Source of the DNA: Sphingobacteriia bacterium
GTDB taxonomy: Bacteria > Bacteroidota > Bacteroidia > Chitinophagales > Chitinophagaceae
NCBI GenBank assembly: GCA_004294465.1
Contig: REAV01000027.1
Location: forward strand, 1-8,280
Direction: 5' to 3'
Length of the DNA: 8,280 nucleotides
In this document: positions 1-5,567 of the stretch, piece after piece
Position numbering within the stretch: the first letter of the stretch is position 1
How the letters are laid out: every line of letters starts with the position of its first letter
Made by a program: the position numbers and the translations under genes
Notes under the pieces: generated by a model
Told to the model about the DNA's origin: nothing
The model's database searches: none
What the model saw: only the letters and a program-made list of their open reading frames with translations

Positions 1-996
1 GCCAATATTTTTTACCACGAAGTAAGGGTTCCTACTTATCCCTTATTTGATTATCCACCCTATGAAGTTGCTTTGGCAAGTACCATGGTGGATGTGATCA
101 TTAATCATGATCTGGATTTATTACACGTGCATTATGCCATCCCACATGCTTCCGCTGCTTATATGGCCAAGCAAATTGTGAAACAAAAAAATGGCAGAAA
201 TATTCCGGTAATTACCACATTGCATGGAACAGATATTACGTTGGTAGGAAAAGACAAAACCTATGAGCCCGTAGTTACATTCTCCATTAATCAGAGCGAT
301 GCCATTACTGCAGTGTCCAAAAATTTAAGAGACGAAACCTACCATTCTTTTGCGATTGAAAAGGAAATTGAAGTGATTTACAATTTTGTTGATGTGAGTA
401 GATTCAACAAAAAACCCATTGATCCATTTAGAAAAGTGATTGCACCCAATGGAGAAAAAATATTGATGCATGCATCCAATTTCAGGAAAGTAAAAAGAGT
501 AGGTGATGTGATAGAAGTATTTGCTGCAGTTCAAAAAAAGTTATCAGCTAAATTATTAATGGTAGGCGATGGACCTGAAAGACCCGCCTGTGAAGAATTA
601 GCAAGAGAATTAGGAATAGATGAACATGTACGCTTTTTAGGCAAGCAAGAGCAAATTGAAGATATTTTGGCAGTGAGTGATGTATTTTTATTGCCCTCTG
701 AATACGAGAGTTTTGGATTAGCTGCCTTAGAAGCCATGGCTGCCAGATCAGTTGTAATAAGTACCAATGCGGGTGGATTAAGTGAAATTAATATTCAAGG
801 AGAAACGGGCTATATGGCCGATGTAGGCGATGTTACTGCTATGAGTAAATACGCCATTGATTTATTAAGCGATGATGTTCTATTGAATAAAATGAAAGAA
901 GCCGCTTACCAACAGGCGTTATTATTTGATATCAAAAATATCATACCGATTTACGAAGCTTTGTATGGGAGGTATTGTAGGATGGAGTGTGAATAG
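1..996 (+). CDS. bshA: N-acetyl-alpha-D-glucosaminyl L-malate synthase BshA, 5'-truncated by window
   Basis: This is a GT4-family glycosyltransferase that joins GlcNAc from UDP-GlcNAc to L-malate, the first step of bacillithiol synthesis in the cytoplasm. The reading frame is open from base 1 and ends at TAG 994-996. An apparent TTG start at 73 is only internal, because the upstream codons encode family-typical sequence (HEVRVPTYPLFDYPPYEVALA). About 45-50 N-terminal residues are missing compared with the usual 375-380. Counting from base 1, the visible motifs are HGTD at residues 75-78 (HGTDITLVG is characteristic of BshA), the phosphate-contacting basic segment FRKVKR at 161-166, and the GT4 EX7E motif with Glu236 and Glu244 in a YESFGLAALE context. 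Identification as BshA rather than a generic GT4 rests on the HEV.VP.YPLF and HGTDITLVG segments. Its base composition matches the housekeeping genes here (24 of 60 GC in bases 541-600). Confidence 0.9.
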   Translation, partial: ANIFYHEVRVPTYPLFDYPPYEVALASTMVDVIINHDLDLLHVHYAIPHASAAYMAKQIVKQKNGRNIPVITTLHGTDITLVGKDKTYEPVVTFSINQSDAITAVSKNLRDETYHSFAIEKEIEVIYNFVDVSRFNKKPIDPFRKVIAPNGEKILMHASNFRKVKRVGDVIEVFAAVQKKLSAKLLMVGDGPERPACEELARELGIDEHVRFLGKQEQIEDILAVSDVFLLPSEYESFGLAALEAMAARSVVISTNAGGLSEINIQGETGYMADVGDVTAMSKYAIDLLSDDVLLNKMKEAAYQQALLFDIKNIIPIYEALYGRYCRMECE

Positions 997-1000
997 ACTA

Positions 1001-1053
1001 GTTATTGATTATTGAGTTATTTGGAGGAAATAGTTATTTGTTATTGGTTGATA
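1001..1053. repeat. Degenerate GTTATTG-like heptamers after bshA
   Basis: Just after the bshA stop codon the sequence is built from variants of one heptamer: GTTATTG (1001-1007), ATTATTG (1008-1014), then AGTTATTTGG, and after a short GA-rich break GTTATTT (1033-1039), GTTATTG (1040-1046) and GTTGATA (1047-1053). This looks like intergenic repeat DNA rather than codons, which argues against the TTG codons at 1005 or 1038 being true translation starts of the following gene. A GGAGGA at 1023-1028 sits nine bases before TTG 1038, so that start cannot be fully excluded. I know of no established name for the repeat. Confidence 0.45.
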
Positions 1054-2777
1054 GTAGCTCCCGTTATTTCACCGTACTTTTTGTAGTGGTGCTTGTAGTA
1101 TCATTTTTATTAATAGTATTACATACAAATAAAAGCCTACATGCAAAACCTCAATTTAAAACCTTCATTTACCCCCCCCCCGAAAAAATAGCATTAAAGT
1201 GTAAAAACAGCTATTTTGGAGTTTTAAAGATATCCTGTTTATTATTCTTAATATTAGCTATTATTGGTTGCAAGAAACTTGATAAACCACAAGAGGCCAC
1301 TAGTCCAGAAAATGGTTTGTCAATAGAAAATAAGTTCTTTAATCTTCATCGATCTGCTAATTCTGAAGAAAATGCACTTATAGCATTTCTTCAGAGAAGA
1401 AATGGTAAAACCCATTTTGTAGAAGAAACTGTAAAACGCATTGGTTACCCACATTGGGATAAAATGTTTAAAATAAAAACAGGGAACACAAAAGATATAA
1501 CCATACAGAGCACTAGTACATCTCAGACAAAAAACGCTACCAGCTCTGGGAGCTACAACACTTACTATGTGCCATTTGTAAGAGATTCTCAAAACCATGT
1601 AAATGCAACAATGGTTATTAATACAACACCAACGGACACTTCATTAGGTTATTTATGTGATTGGCAATATAATAATAAACCACATAGTTCTCCCAATGTT
1701 GATACAAGTGCAGAAAAATTCGCAATGTTCTTTATGATGATGAATAACAGAACTTTAGGCCATAAGGAGTTTGATATTACAGATCCAAGATTATTTTCTT
1801 CTCTGAAAGGTGGAGCTGCTATAAAAAGAATAGGCATAAGTAATAATAAAATAAATTCAGTTATAGGCAAATTAGATTTACCAATTTTTGAAGAATGCAT
1901 TGAATATTATTTTTGTGGAAGTCTAGATTATTGTGCACAACGTGGGGGATGTGATTATAGAAATTGTTATGATAATACATCTTGTTGGCCTGCAATTATT
2001 TGTTGGCAATATTTTAGTTCCGGAGGTAGCAGTTGGTCTTATAGTTCCGGTAACAATAACGGAGGAAGTGGCGCTGGTGGCGGAACTGGTGGCTATGGAA
2101 ATTCTGGTGATTTACCTCCGATAATTTGTGATAGTGAGCCTTCACAAGCATCAACACCTAATAAAAAAGTCAGTTCAACAATTATCTCGAATAGTTTGCC
2201 ATGTAATCCATTTGTTGGGTGGGTGCCAGTAACAATTAATTTAGACCGACCTAGACCAAGAAGTAAGGCAGAATATAAACTGCCATACCAAAATAGATTA
2301 CCAGAAGATAGCACAACAGATACTCAAGTTGCTAATACCTGTGTATTAAAAACGCTTGAATATATTTCAACATTTTTAGGAAAAAAGATACTTGTAAATG
2401 ATATGCTTCCATGGGCTGCAACAAACCTTTATCCAGGCAAGTCTTTTCTTGAAGCTCTTCAAGAAGTGGTTTCGAATGGAATTCTATCAACAGATGTACC
2501 TGCACTTATTAATAATTTTTTTGATTCCATAAGCACTTTAAATACTGCTGAAAAAGTAAGACAATCTATTCAAGATGGCTACCCTATGTTTACTTACATA
2601 GTAATAAATGATCCAAATACAGGCTTGCCTATTACAGGGCATGCAGTAATGATAACAGGTTGGAATTCCGACATCAATGCACCATTTGAATATTTTGACC
2701 CTCTACTTGGAAGATATGTTAATACAACACTTGAGAATTTTCGTCAACCTATAACACAAATAAAACAAGTAAAATGA
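1005..2777 (+). CDS. Modular lipoprotein with Cys-rich segment, Gly/Ser linker and C-terminal papain/C39-like cysteine peptidase domain; start unresolved
   Basis: I do not recognise a named gene. Residue numbers count from TTG 1005, the longest open frame. A lipoprotein signal lies at about 70-89, with basic residues, the hydrophobic run CLLFLILAIIG and lipobox Cys89 followed by KKLDK. Residues 117-300 form a conserved-looking domain (HFVEETVKRIGYPHWDK, then YYVPFVRDS) of a kind I associate with Bacteroidota surface lipoproteins. Seven Cys lie within 298-333, then a Gly/Ser/Asn linker at 338-368. Residues 427-590 resemble a papain-fold peptidase: Gln441, Cys446 (QVANTC), His546 (GHAVMITGW) and Asp565 (FEYFDP). 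The true start is probably downstream of 1005, since the leader holds heptamer repeats and an extra hydrophobic stretch. ATG 1141 is one base out of frame across a C10 tract. The stop codon overlaps the next gene by four bases. Sampled GC is 23-30%, below the neighbours. Peptidase activity is inferred from motifs only. Confidence 0.72.
   Translation: MIIELFGGNSYLLLVDSSSRYFTVLFVVVLVVSFLLIVLHTNKSLHAKPQFKTFIYPPPEKIALKCKNSYFGVLKISCLLFLILAIIGCKKLDKPQEATSPENGLSIENKFFNLHRSANSEENALIAFLQRRNGKTHFVEETVKRIGYPHWDKMFKIKTGNTKDITIQSTSTSQTKNATSSGSYNTYYVPFVRDSQNHVNATMVINTTPTDTSLGYLCDWQYNNKPHSSPNVDTSAEKFAMFFMMMNNRTLGHKEFDITDPRLFSSLKGGAAIKRIGISNNKINSVIGKLDLPIFEECIEYYFCGSLDYCAQRGGCDYRNCYDNTSCWPAIICWQYFSSGGSSWSYSSGNNNGGSGAGGGTGGYGNSGDLPPIICDSEPSQASTPNKKVSSTIISNSLPCNPFVGWVPVTINLDRPRPRSKAEYKLPYQNRLPEDSTTDTQVANTCVLKTLEYISTFLGKKILVNDMLPWAATNLYPGKSFLEALQEVVSNGILSTDVPALINNFFDSISTLNTAEKVRQSIQDGYPMFTYIVINDPNTGLPITGHAVMITGWNSDINAPFEYFDPLLGRYVNTTLENFRQPITQIKQVK
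1172..1181 (+). repeat. C10 homopolymer at the 5' end of the lipoprotein gene
   Basis: Ten consecutive C lie in otherwise AT-rich DNA, 88 bases before the lipobox Cys codon (1269-1271). From ATG 1141 the frame runs through the tract and stops at TAG 1189-1191. With 11 or 8 C the same ATG would read in frame into the signal peptide and place the lipobox Cys at residue 44 or 43. The tract is therefore either a slipped-strand on/off switch currently in the off length, or a length error in the assembly. Confidence 0.9.
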
Positions 2778-3295
2778 AAAAAATAATTTTAATAATGTTT
2801 TTTCTAGCATTTAGAAATCAATCAGCTTTCTTACAAACATCAATACAAAAGCAGTCTAATCAAGTAGTTGCTATTATCAAACAAGGTAAAATCGAAATAG
2901 TTAATTGTAATTTTATCTTTGATAATAAAGAGATAAAAAAAATTGAAATACTTGAACAAAGTGATATTATAAATGAATACCCAAATTTTAAAGGTAGAGT
3001 TGTTGTAAGGTTAACACCAATTGATAATACAATCATTTTAAATATACAGCAGATTAAGGATCATTTCAAACTAAAAAATAAAAAGTATATGTTTTTATTT
3101 GACGATGAGTTATTAAATGATTCTATACCTTTATATACGACCAAAAGTTTTATTCAAAGCTGTACAATTAAAGAAATCGCAGATACAGTTAATATTATTT
3201 CTAAAAACTATGATATAAAAAAAATCGGAAAAGAAAAACGAGAAAAACAAAGTGCCCTAGACAAATACTTTTTCTCACAAAAAGCAGGCAATTAG
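2774..3295 (+). CDS. Small exported protein coupled to the lipoprotein gene; candidate partner or immunity protein
   Basis: I do not recognise a named family. The 173-residue product starts with a signal peptide (MKK, hydrophobic IILIMFFLAF, likely cleavage near residues 19-22), so it should be exported or periplasmic, with no lipobox. ATG 2774 overlaps the upstream TGA by four bases (ATGA), which indicates translational coupling and a shared job with the lipoprotein. The mature part is mixed alpha/beta in look, and its last 30 residues are very Lys-rich. Residues 53-82 (EIKKIEILEQ, then YPNFKGRVVVRLTP) faintly recall the end of a TonB-receptor plug domain (I.VLK...YG..G.NGVI.I), but this is weak. 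GC is very low: 52 of 240 bases over 2761-3000, by hand count. Tight coupling of a small exported protein behind a linker-plus-enzyme protein suggests an immunity or inhibitor role. That is inference from gene order only. Confidence 0.7.
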   Translation: MKKIILIMFFLAFRNQSAFLQTSIQKQSNQVVAIIKQGKIEIVNCNFIFDNKEIKKIEILEQSDIINEYPNFKGRVVVRLTPIDNTIILNIQQIKDHFKLKNKKYMFLFDDELLNDSIPLYTTKSFIQSCTIKEIADTVNIISKNYDIKKIGKEKREKQSALDKYFFSQKAGN

Positions 3296-3346
3296 CAACT
3301 AAAACTATCTTAATATATTAGAAATTTGATGGATGGAGGAATTTCG

Positions 3347-3442
3347 ATGATGATAGCTAAATGGCTCTTTGAGTTATTGTTTAGGTATAAATTATCATTA
3401 AAACCATGGTATTTATTTTTTGAGAAGTATAATTGTTTCTAA
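3347..3442 (+). CDS. Possible 31-residue hydrophobic/aromatic peptide with a clear Shine-Dalgarno
   Basis: In the gap after the exported-protein gene, GGAGGA (3335-3340) stands six bases before ATG 3347, which opens 31 codons to TAA 3440-3442. The peptide is rich in aromatic and hydrophobic residues (MMIAKWLFELLF, then KPWYLFFEKYNCF) and carries five Lys/Arg. An in-frame ATG at 3329 would add six residues. The end overlaps the aminotransferase stop by four bases. Strong Shine-Dalgarno sequences are uncommon in Bacteroidota, so the signal could be chance. It could be a small membrane peptide, a gene remnant or nothing. Confidence 0.2.
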   Translation: MMIAKWLFELLFRYKLSLKPWYLFFEKYNCF

Positions 3443-3461
3443 GCGTCAATACTTTTCAAAA
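3418..3461. terminator. 13-bp inverted repeat at the convergent junction, around the aminotransferase stop
   Basis: TTTTGAGAAGTAT (3418-3430) pairs with ATACTTTTCAAAA (3449-3461): thirteen pairs including one G-U, with an 18-base loop that contains the aminotransferase TAG (3439-3441, minus strand). Its place between convergent genes suggests a bidirectional terminator. It is AT-rich and lacks a clean U-tract on either side, so strength is uncertain. Confidence 0.5.
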
Positions 3462-4617
3462 TAATATCACAAACCTCCTTCAACTGCTTCACGCTAATAG
3501 TCAATGGCGGTGCAATTCTCAAACAATCGGGTGCAAATAAAAACCAATCGGTTACCAATCCGTTTTTTACACAACGATGAATAATTGATTGCCCTATTTC
3601 AGGAGTACTGAATTGCAAAGACATCCATAATCCAAAACAATTCGTTTGAATGATTGCGGGGTGTTTTAAATAGTTCAATAAAAATGCTTGCTTCTCTTTA
3701 ACAGAAGCCAATAGATTTTCATCTATTAAAACCTCCAATGCTGCTTTGCCTGCTGCACAGGAAACCGGATGTCCACCAAATGTAGTGATATGGCCCAAAA
3801 CAGGATCATGCGTTAATGTACTCATCATTTTGGTGCTCGATATAAATGCACCTAATGGCATACCTCCTCCTAAAGCCTTTCCCAATAAAAGTACATCAGG
3901 TACAATACCAAATTGTTCGAAAGCCCAGAGCGTGCCCGTTCTACCAAACCCAGCTTGTATTTCATCCAAAATCAATAACACACAAAATGCATCGCATTTT
4001 TTTCTAACCGCTTGTAGCCATTCTTTTGAAGGAGCTGTAATGCCGCTTTCTGCCTGCACCGTTTCCAATATAACACAGGCTGTGTTTTGATCAATTGAAT
4101 CTAATAATGCTTCGCTTCCATATTCATGATGGTATATGTCGGGCAATAATGGCCTGAAAGCATTTCTCCAATATTCATCACCCATCAAACTCAAAGAACC
4201 CTGTGTACTTCCATGATAGGCATTTTTACAAGCAATGATTTTTGTTCTGTTGGTTATACGCTTGGCCAATTTCATGGCACCTTCTGTTGCTTCGGATCCA
4301 CTATTGGTAAAATAAACACAGTTCAAACTTTCAGGTAAATAGCTGGTTAATAGTTTGGCATAATTTACTTGCGGACTTTCAATAAATTCTCCATAAACAA
4401 TCACATGCATATAAGCTGCTGCTTGATCTTGTACCGCTTTCACCACTTTAGGATGACTGTGACCAATATTGCAAACACTAAAGCCGGAAATTCCGTCAAT
4501 GTATTGCTTGCCTTCTTTATCCCATAAATAAATACCAGCTGCACGCTCCATCTCAATTCCGATCGGTTTTTCAGATGTTTGCGCTATATGTTTTAGGAAC
4601 AATTGCCGATTATTCAT
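3439..4617 (-). CDS. Class III PLP-dependent aminotransferase (acetylornithine/ornithine aminotransferase-like)
   Basis: This cytosolic fold-type I PLP enzyme moves an amino group, usually the terminal amino group of ornithine-like substrates, to 2-oxoglutarate. The 392-residue length is normal. Visible motifs are the cofactor phosphate loop GSEA at 107-110, Tyr134-His135 stacking on PLP, Asp218 (ILDEIQAGFGRTG) for the pyridine nitrogen, catalytic Lys247 (LLLGKALGGGMPLGAF), Thr278-Thr279 before FGGHP, and the carboxylate-binding Arg367 (LRIAPPL). The usual EP.QGEGG segment reads ETVQAESG at 185-192, so the enzyme is not a canonical ArgD, and the substrate cannot be fixed from sequence. The ATG at 4617 is supported by the promoter-like TAAGTTTG four bases upstream. 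No gene shares its operon, and neighbouring genes run the other way on both sides. It may have stood next to bshA before the lipoprotein pair arrived, which is inference. Confidence 0.9.
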   Translation of the reverse strand: MNNRQLFLKHIAQTSEKPIGIEMERAAGIYLWDKEGKQYIDGISGFSVCNIGHSHPKVVKAVQDQAAAYMHVIVYGEFIESPQVNYAKLLTSYLPESLNCVYFTNSGSEATEGAMKLAKRITNRTKIIACKNAYHGSTQGSLSLMGDEYWRNAFRPLLPDIYHHEYGSEALLDSIDQNTACVILETVQAESGITAPSKEWLQAVRKKCDAFCVLLILDEIQAGFGRTGTLWAFEQFGIVPDVLLLGKALGGGMPLGAFISSTKMMSTLTHDPVLGHITTFGGHPVSCAAGKAALEVLIDENLLASVKEKQAFLLNYLKHPAIIQTNCFGLWMSLQFSTPEIGQSIIHRCVKNGLVTDWFLFAPDCLRIAPPLTISVKQLKEVCDIILKSIDA

Positions 4618-4621
4618 AGAT

Positions 4622-4652
4622 CAAACTTATAATAAGATTATGAATTCACGAA
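4622..4652 (-). promoter_or_regulatory. Bacteroidota-type promoter for the aminotransferase
   Basis: On the minus strand, TTCG (4649-4652) is followed by 19 bases and then TAAGTTTG (4622-4629). This matches the known Bacteroides/Flavobacterium primary-sigma pattern TTTG-N19-TAnnTTTG with one mismatch in the -33 box. The -7 box ends four bases before the ATG, so the transcript would have almost no leader. Confidence 0.5.
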
Positions 4653-4668
4653 TTTGCGTATTTTCGAT

Positions 4669-4695
4669 TAACCCAAAAACTCAATAACCCAAAAA
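4669..4695. repeat. Direct repeat of TAACCCAAAAA, 16 bases apart
   Basis: The 11-mer TAACCCAAAAA occurs at 4669-4679 and again at 4685-4695, separated by CTCAA. It leads straight into the heptamer array that follows. Part of it, read on the other strand (TTATTGAGTTTTTGG, 4673-4687), closely matches the repeat just after bshA (1009-1024). Confidence 0.5.
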
Positions 4696-4756
4696 ATCTT
4701 ATCTCATATCTTATATCTCATAATTCATATCTCTTAATTCTTAATTCATAATTCTG
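4694..4756. repeat. Nine degenerate tandem heptamers (AWYTCWT-like) ending two bases before a start codon
   Basis: In strict seven-base steps from 4694 the sequence reads AAATCTT, ATCTCAT, ATCTTAT, ATCTCAT, AATTCAT, ATCTCTT, AATTCTT, AATTCAT, AATTCTG, with no indel. CT and then ATG 4759 follow. This fills most of the 141-base gap between the divergent aminotransferase and carbonic-anhydrase-like genes, so any promoter for the latter must lie in or beyond the array. I see no TAnnTTTG box on the plus strand in this gap. Confidence 0.8.
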
Positions 4757-4758
4757 CT

Positions 4759-5295
4759 ATGGCAACCATTTTACCCGTTTTAGGCAAACACCCTCAATTT
4801 GGTACCGAATGTTTTATTGCTCCTAATGCAACCATTGTAGGAGATGTGGTAATGGGCGATGCATGTAGCATTTGGTTCAATGCGGTCATTAGAGGCGATG
4901 TTCATTATATTAAAATGGGCAATAAGGTAAACGTACAAGACGGGGCTGTGATTCATTGTACCTATGAGAAAAACCCTACAGATATTGGCAATAATGTATC
5001 GATAGGACACAATGCACTGGTTCATGGATGTACTATTCATGACAATGTGCTCATCGGCATGGGATCGATTGTAATGGACCGTTGTGTAATACATTCAAAC
5101 TCCATTATTGCAGCTGGGGCTGTTTTATTAGAAGGAACGGTTGTTGAAGAGGGAAGTATTTATGCTGGTGTTCCAGCCAAAAAAGTAAAAGATGTATCAC
5201 CTGCGATGATTCATGGTGAAATAGATCGGATTTCGAATAATTATGTGAAATATGCCTCCTGGTTTGAAGACTATAATCACAATTTTTTGAAATAA
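4759..5295 (+). CDS. Gamma-carbonic-anhydrase-family hexapeptide protein (YrdA/PaaY-like)
   Basis: A left-handed beta-helix protein of 178 residues, the usual size of the short YrdA/PaaY branch of gamma-class carbonic anhydrases, which are homotrimers with metal at the subunit interfaces. The hexapeptide turns run from about residue 18 to 140 (for example IAPNATIVGDV and IGHNALVHGC). The three metal-binding His are His66 (AVIHCTY), His84 and His89 (IGHNALVHG), with the five-residue spacing of His117/His122 in the archaeal enzyme Cam. Arg45, Asp47, Gln60 and Asp61 match its conserved active-site network. A C-terminal helix covers about 148-177. The acidic proton-shuttle loop of Cam is absent, as in other YrdA-type proteins, so real carbonic anhydrase activity is uncertain, and a CoA-thioester or acyltransferase-related role is possible. 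The ATG follows the heptamer array by two bases, and the small lipoprotein gene begins 43 bases downstream on the same strand. Confidence 0.9.
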   Translation: MATILPVLGKHPQFGTECFIAPNATIVGDVVMGDACSIWFNAVIRGDVHYIKMGNKVNVQDGAVIHCTYEKNPTDIGNNVSIGHNALVHGCTIHDNVLIGMGSIVMDRCVIHSNSIIAAGAVLLEGTVVEEGSIYAGVPAKKVKDVSPAMIHGEIDRISNNYVKYASWFEDYNHNFLK

Positions 5296-5323
5296 GCACC
5301 CAAAAATTGCGTTATAAATGCAT

Positions 5324-5331
5324 TAACTTTA
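5324..5331 (+). promoter_or_regulatory. Possible -7 box before the small lipoprotein gene
   Basis: TAACTTTA fits TAnnTTTG at 7 of 8 positions (5 of the 6 fixed ones) and ends seven bases before ATG 5339. The nearest upstream TTG (5307-5309) is only 14 bases away, too close for a good -33 box. Read-through from the upstream gene is an alternative. Confidence 0.3.
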
Positions 5332-5338
5332 ACCTTCC

Positions 5339-5557
5339 ATGCAAAAAAAGCTATTGATATATTGTTTAGTAATTGTTCTGCTTTCTTCTTGTAAGCTCTT
5401 GGGGCTTGGAGGTAAGAATGGTTCTGGTTCAGCTAAACAAGATAGCGGTTGCCCTACTACCGGCAGAAATGTTGGTGCAGAAAAGTTATTGTCTGAAAAT
5501 AATAAAGAAAAGAAAGCGCCCAAATACACCAAGGATAAAACCTTGATTTATCAATAA
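5339..5557 (+). CDS. Small conserved lipoprotein, function unknown
   Basis: The 72-residue product has a textbook lipoprotein signal: MQKK, a hydrophobic run, then LLSSC with the lipid-bearing Cys at residue 18. The mature part is only about 55 residues. It opens with a Gly/Ser/Lys stretch (LLGLGGKNGSGSAK), contains a second Cys in GCPTTGRNVGAEKLL (37-51) and ends in a Lys-rich charged tail. I recall similar short Bacteroidota lipoproteins with a C.TNGRNVGAE-like core, but I know no function for them. It should sit in the inner leaflet of the outer membrane or in the inner membrane. It runs in the same direction as the carbonic-anhydrase-like gene 43 bases upstream, and its end overlaps the convergent rsgA stop by seven bases inside a hairpin. 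The ATG is supported by its position directly before the signal peptide and by the -7-like box upstream. Confidence 0.75.
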   Translation: MQKKLLIYCLVIVLLSSCKLLGLGGKNGSGSAKQDSGCPTTGRNVGAEKLLSENNKEKKAPKYTKDKTLIYQ

Positions 5558-5567
5558 GTTTTATCTT
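5532..5567. terminator. Hairpin enclosing the stop codons of the small lipoprotein gene and rsgA
   Basis: AGGATAAAAC (5532-5541) pairs with GTTTTATCTT (5558-5567): ten pairs with one G-U, eight of them perfect (5534-5541 with 5558-5565). Inside, TTGAT (5543-5547) pairs with ATCAA (5550-5554). Both stop codons, TAA 5555-5557 (+) and TGA 5551-5553 (-), lie within the structure. A bidirectional terminator at this convergent junction is likely, though it is AT-rich. Confidence 0.55.

Noticed and set aside
73..996. TTG 73 as the start of bshA
   Set aside because: Codons 1-24 before it encode sequence typical of the BshA N-terminal domain in the same frame, so the gene simply continues off the left edge.
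1933..2124. 63-codon frame inside the lipoprotein gene
   Set aside because: It overlaps the Cys-rich and Gly-rich coding segments in another frame, and its Val/Ile-rich composition follows from the Gly/Ser codons read one base off.
2774..3295. Small exported protein as a lipoprotein
   Set aside because: There is no Cys in a lipobox position after the hydrophobic stretch. The first Cys is at residue 45.
3401..3416. Palindrome around CCATGG (3404-3409) as a terminator stem
   Set aside because: Pairing breaks within a few bases of the centre, and the 3418-3461 inverted repeat is far better.
3746..4090. 114-codon frame on the plus strand inside the aminotransferase
   Set aside because: It is antisense to a gene with intact catalytic motifs, and its product is Pro/Ser/Asn-rich with no recognisable feature. 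It is a shadow frame.
4694..4756. Heptamer array as a CRISPR or transposon end
   Set aside because: The units are seven bases with no spacers, and no cas gene, transposase or terminal inverted repeat is present.
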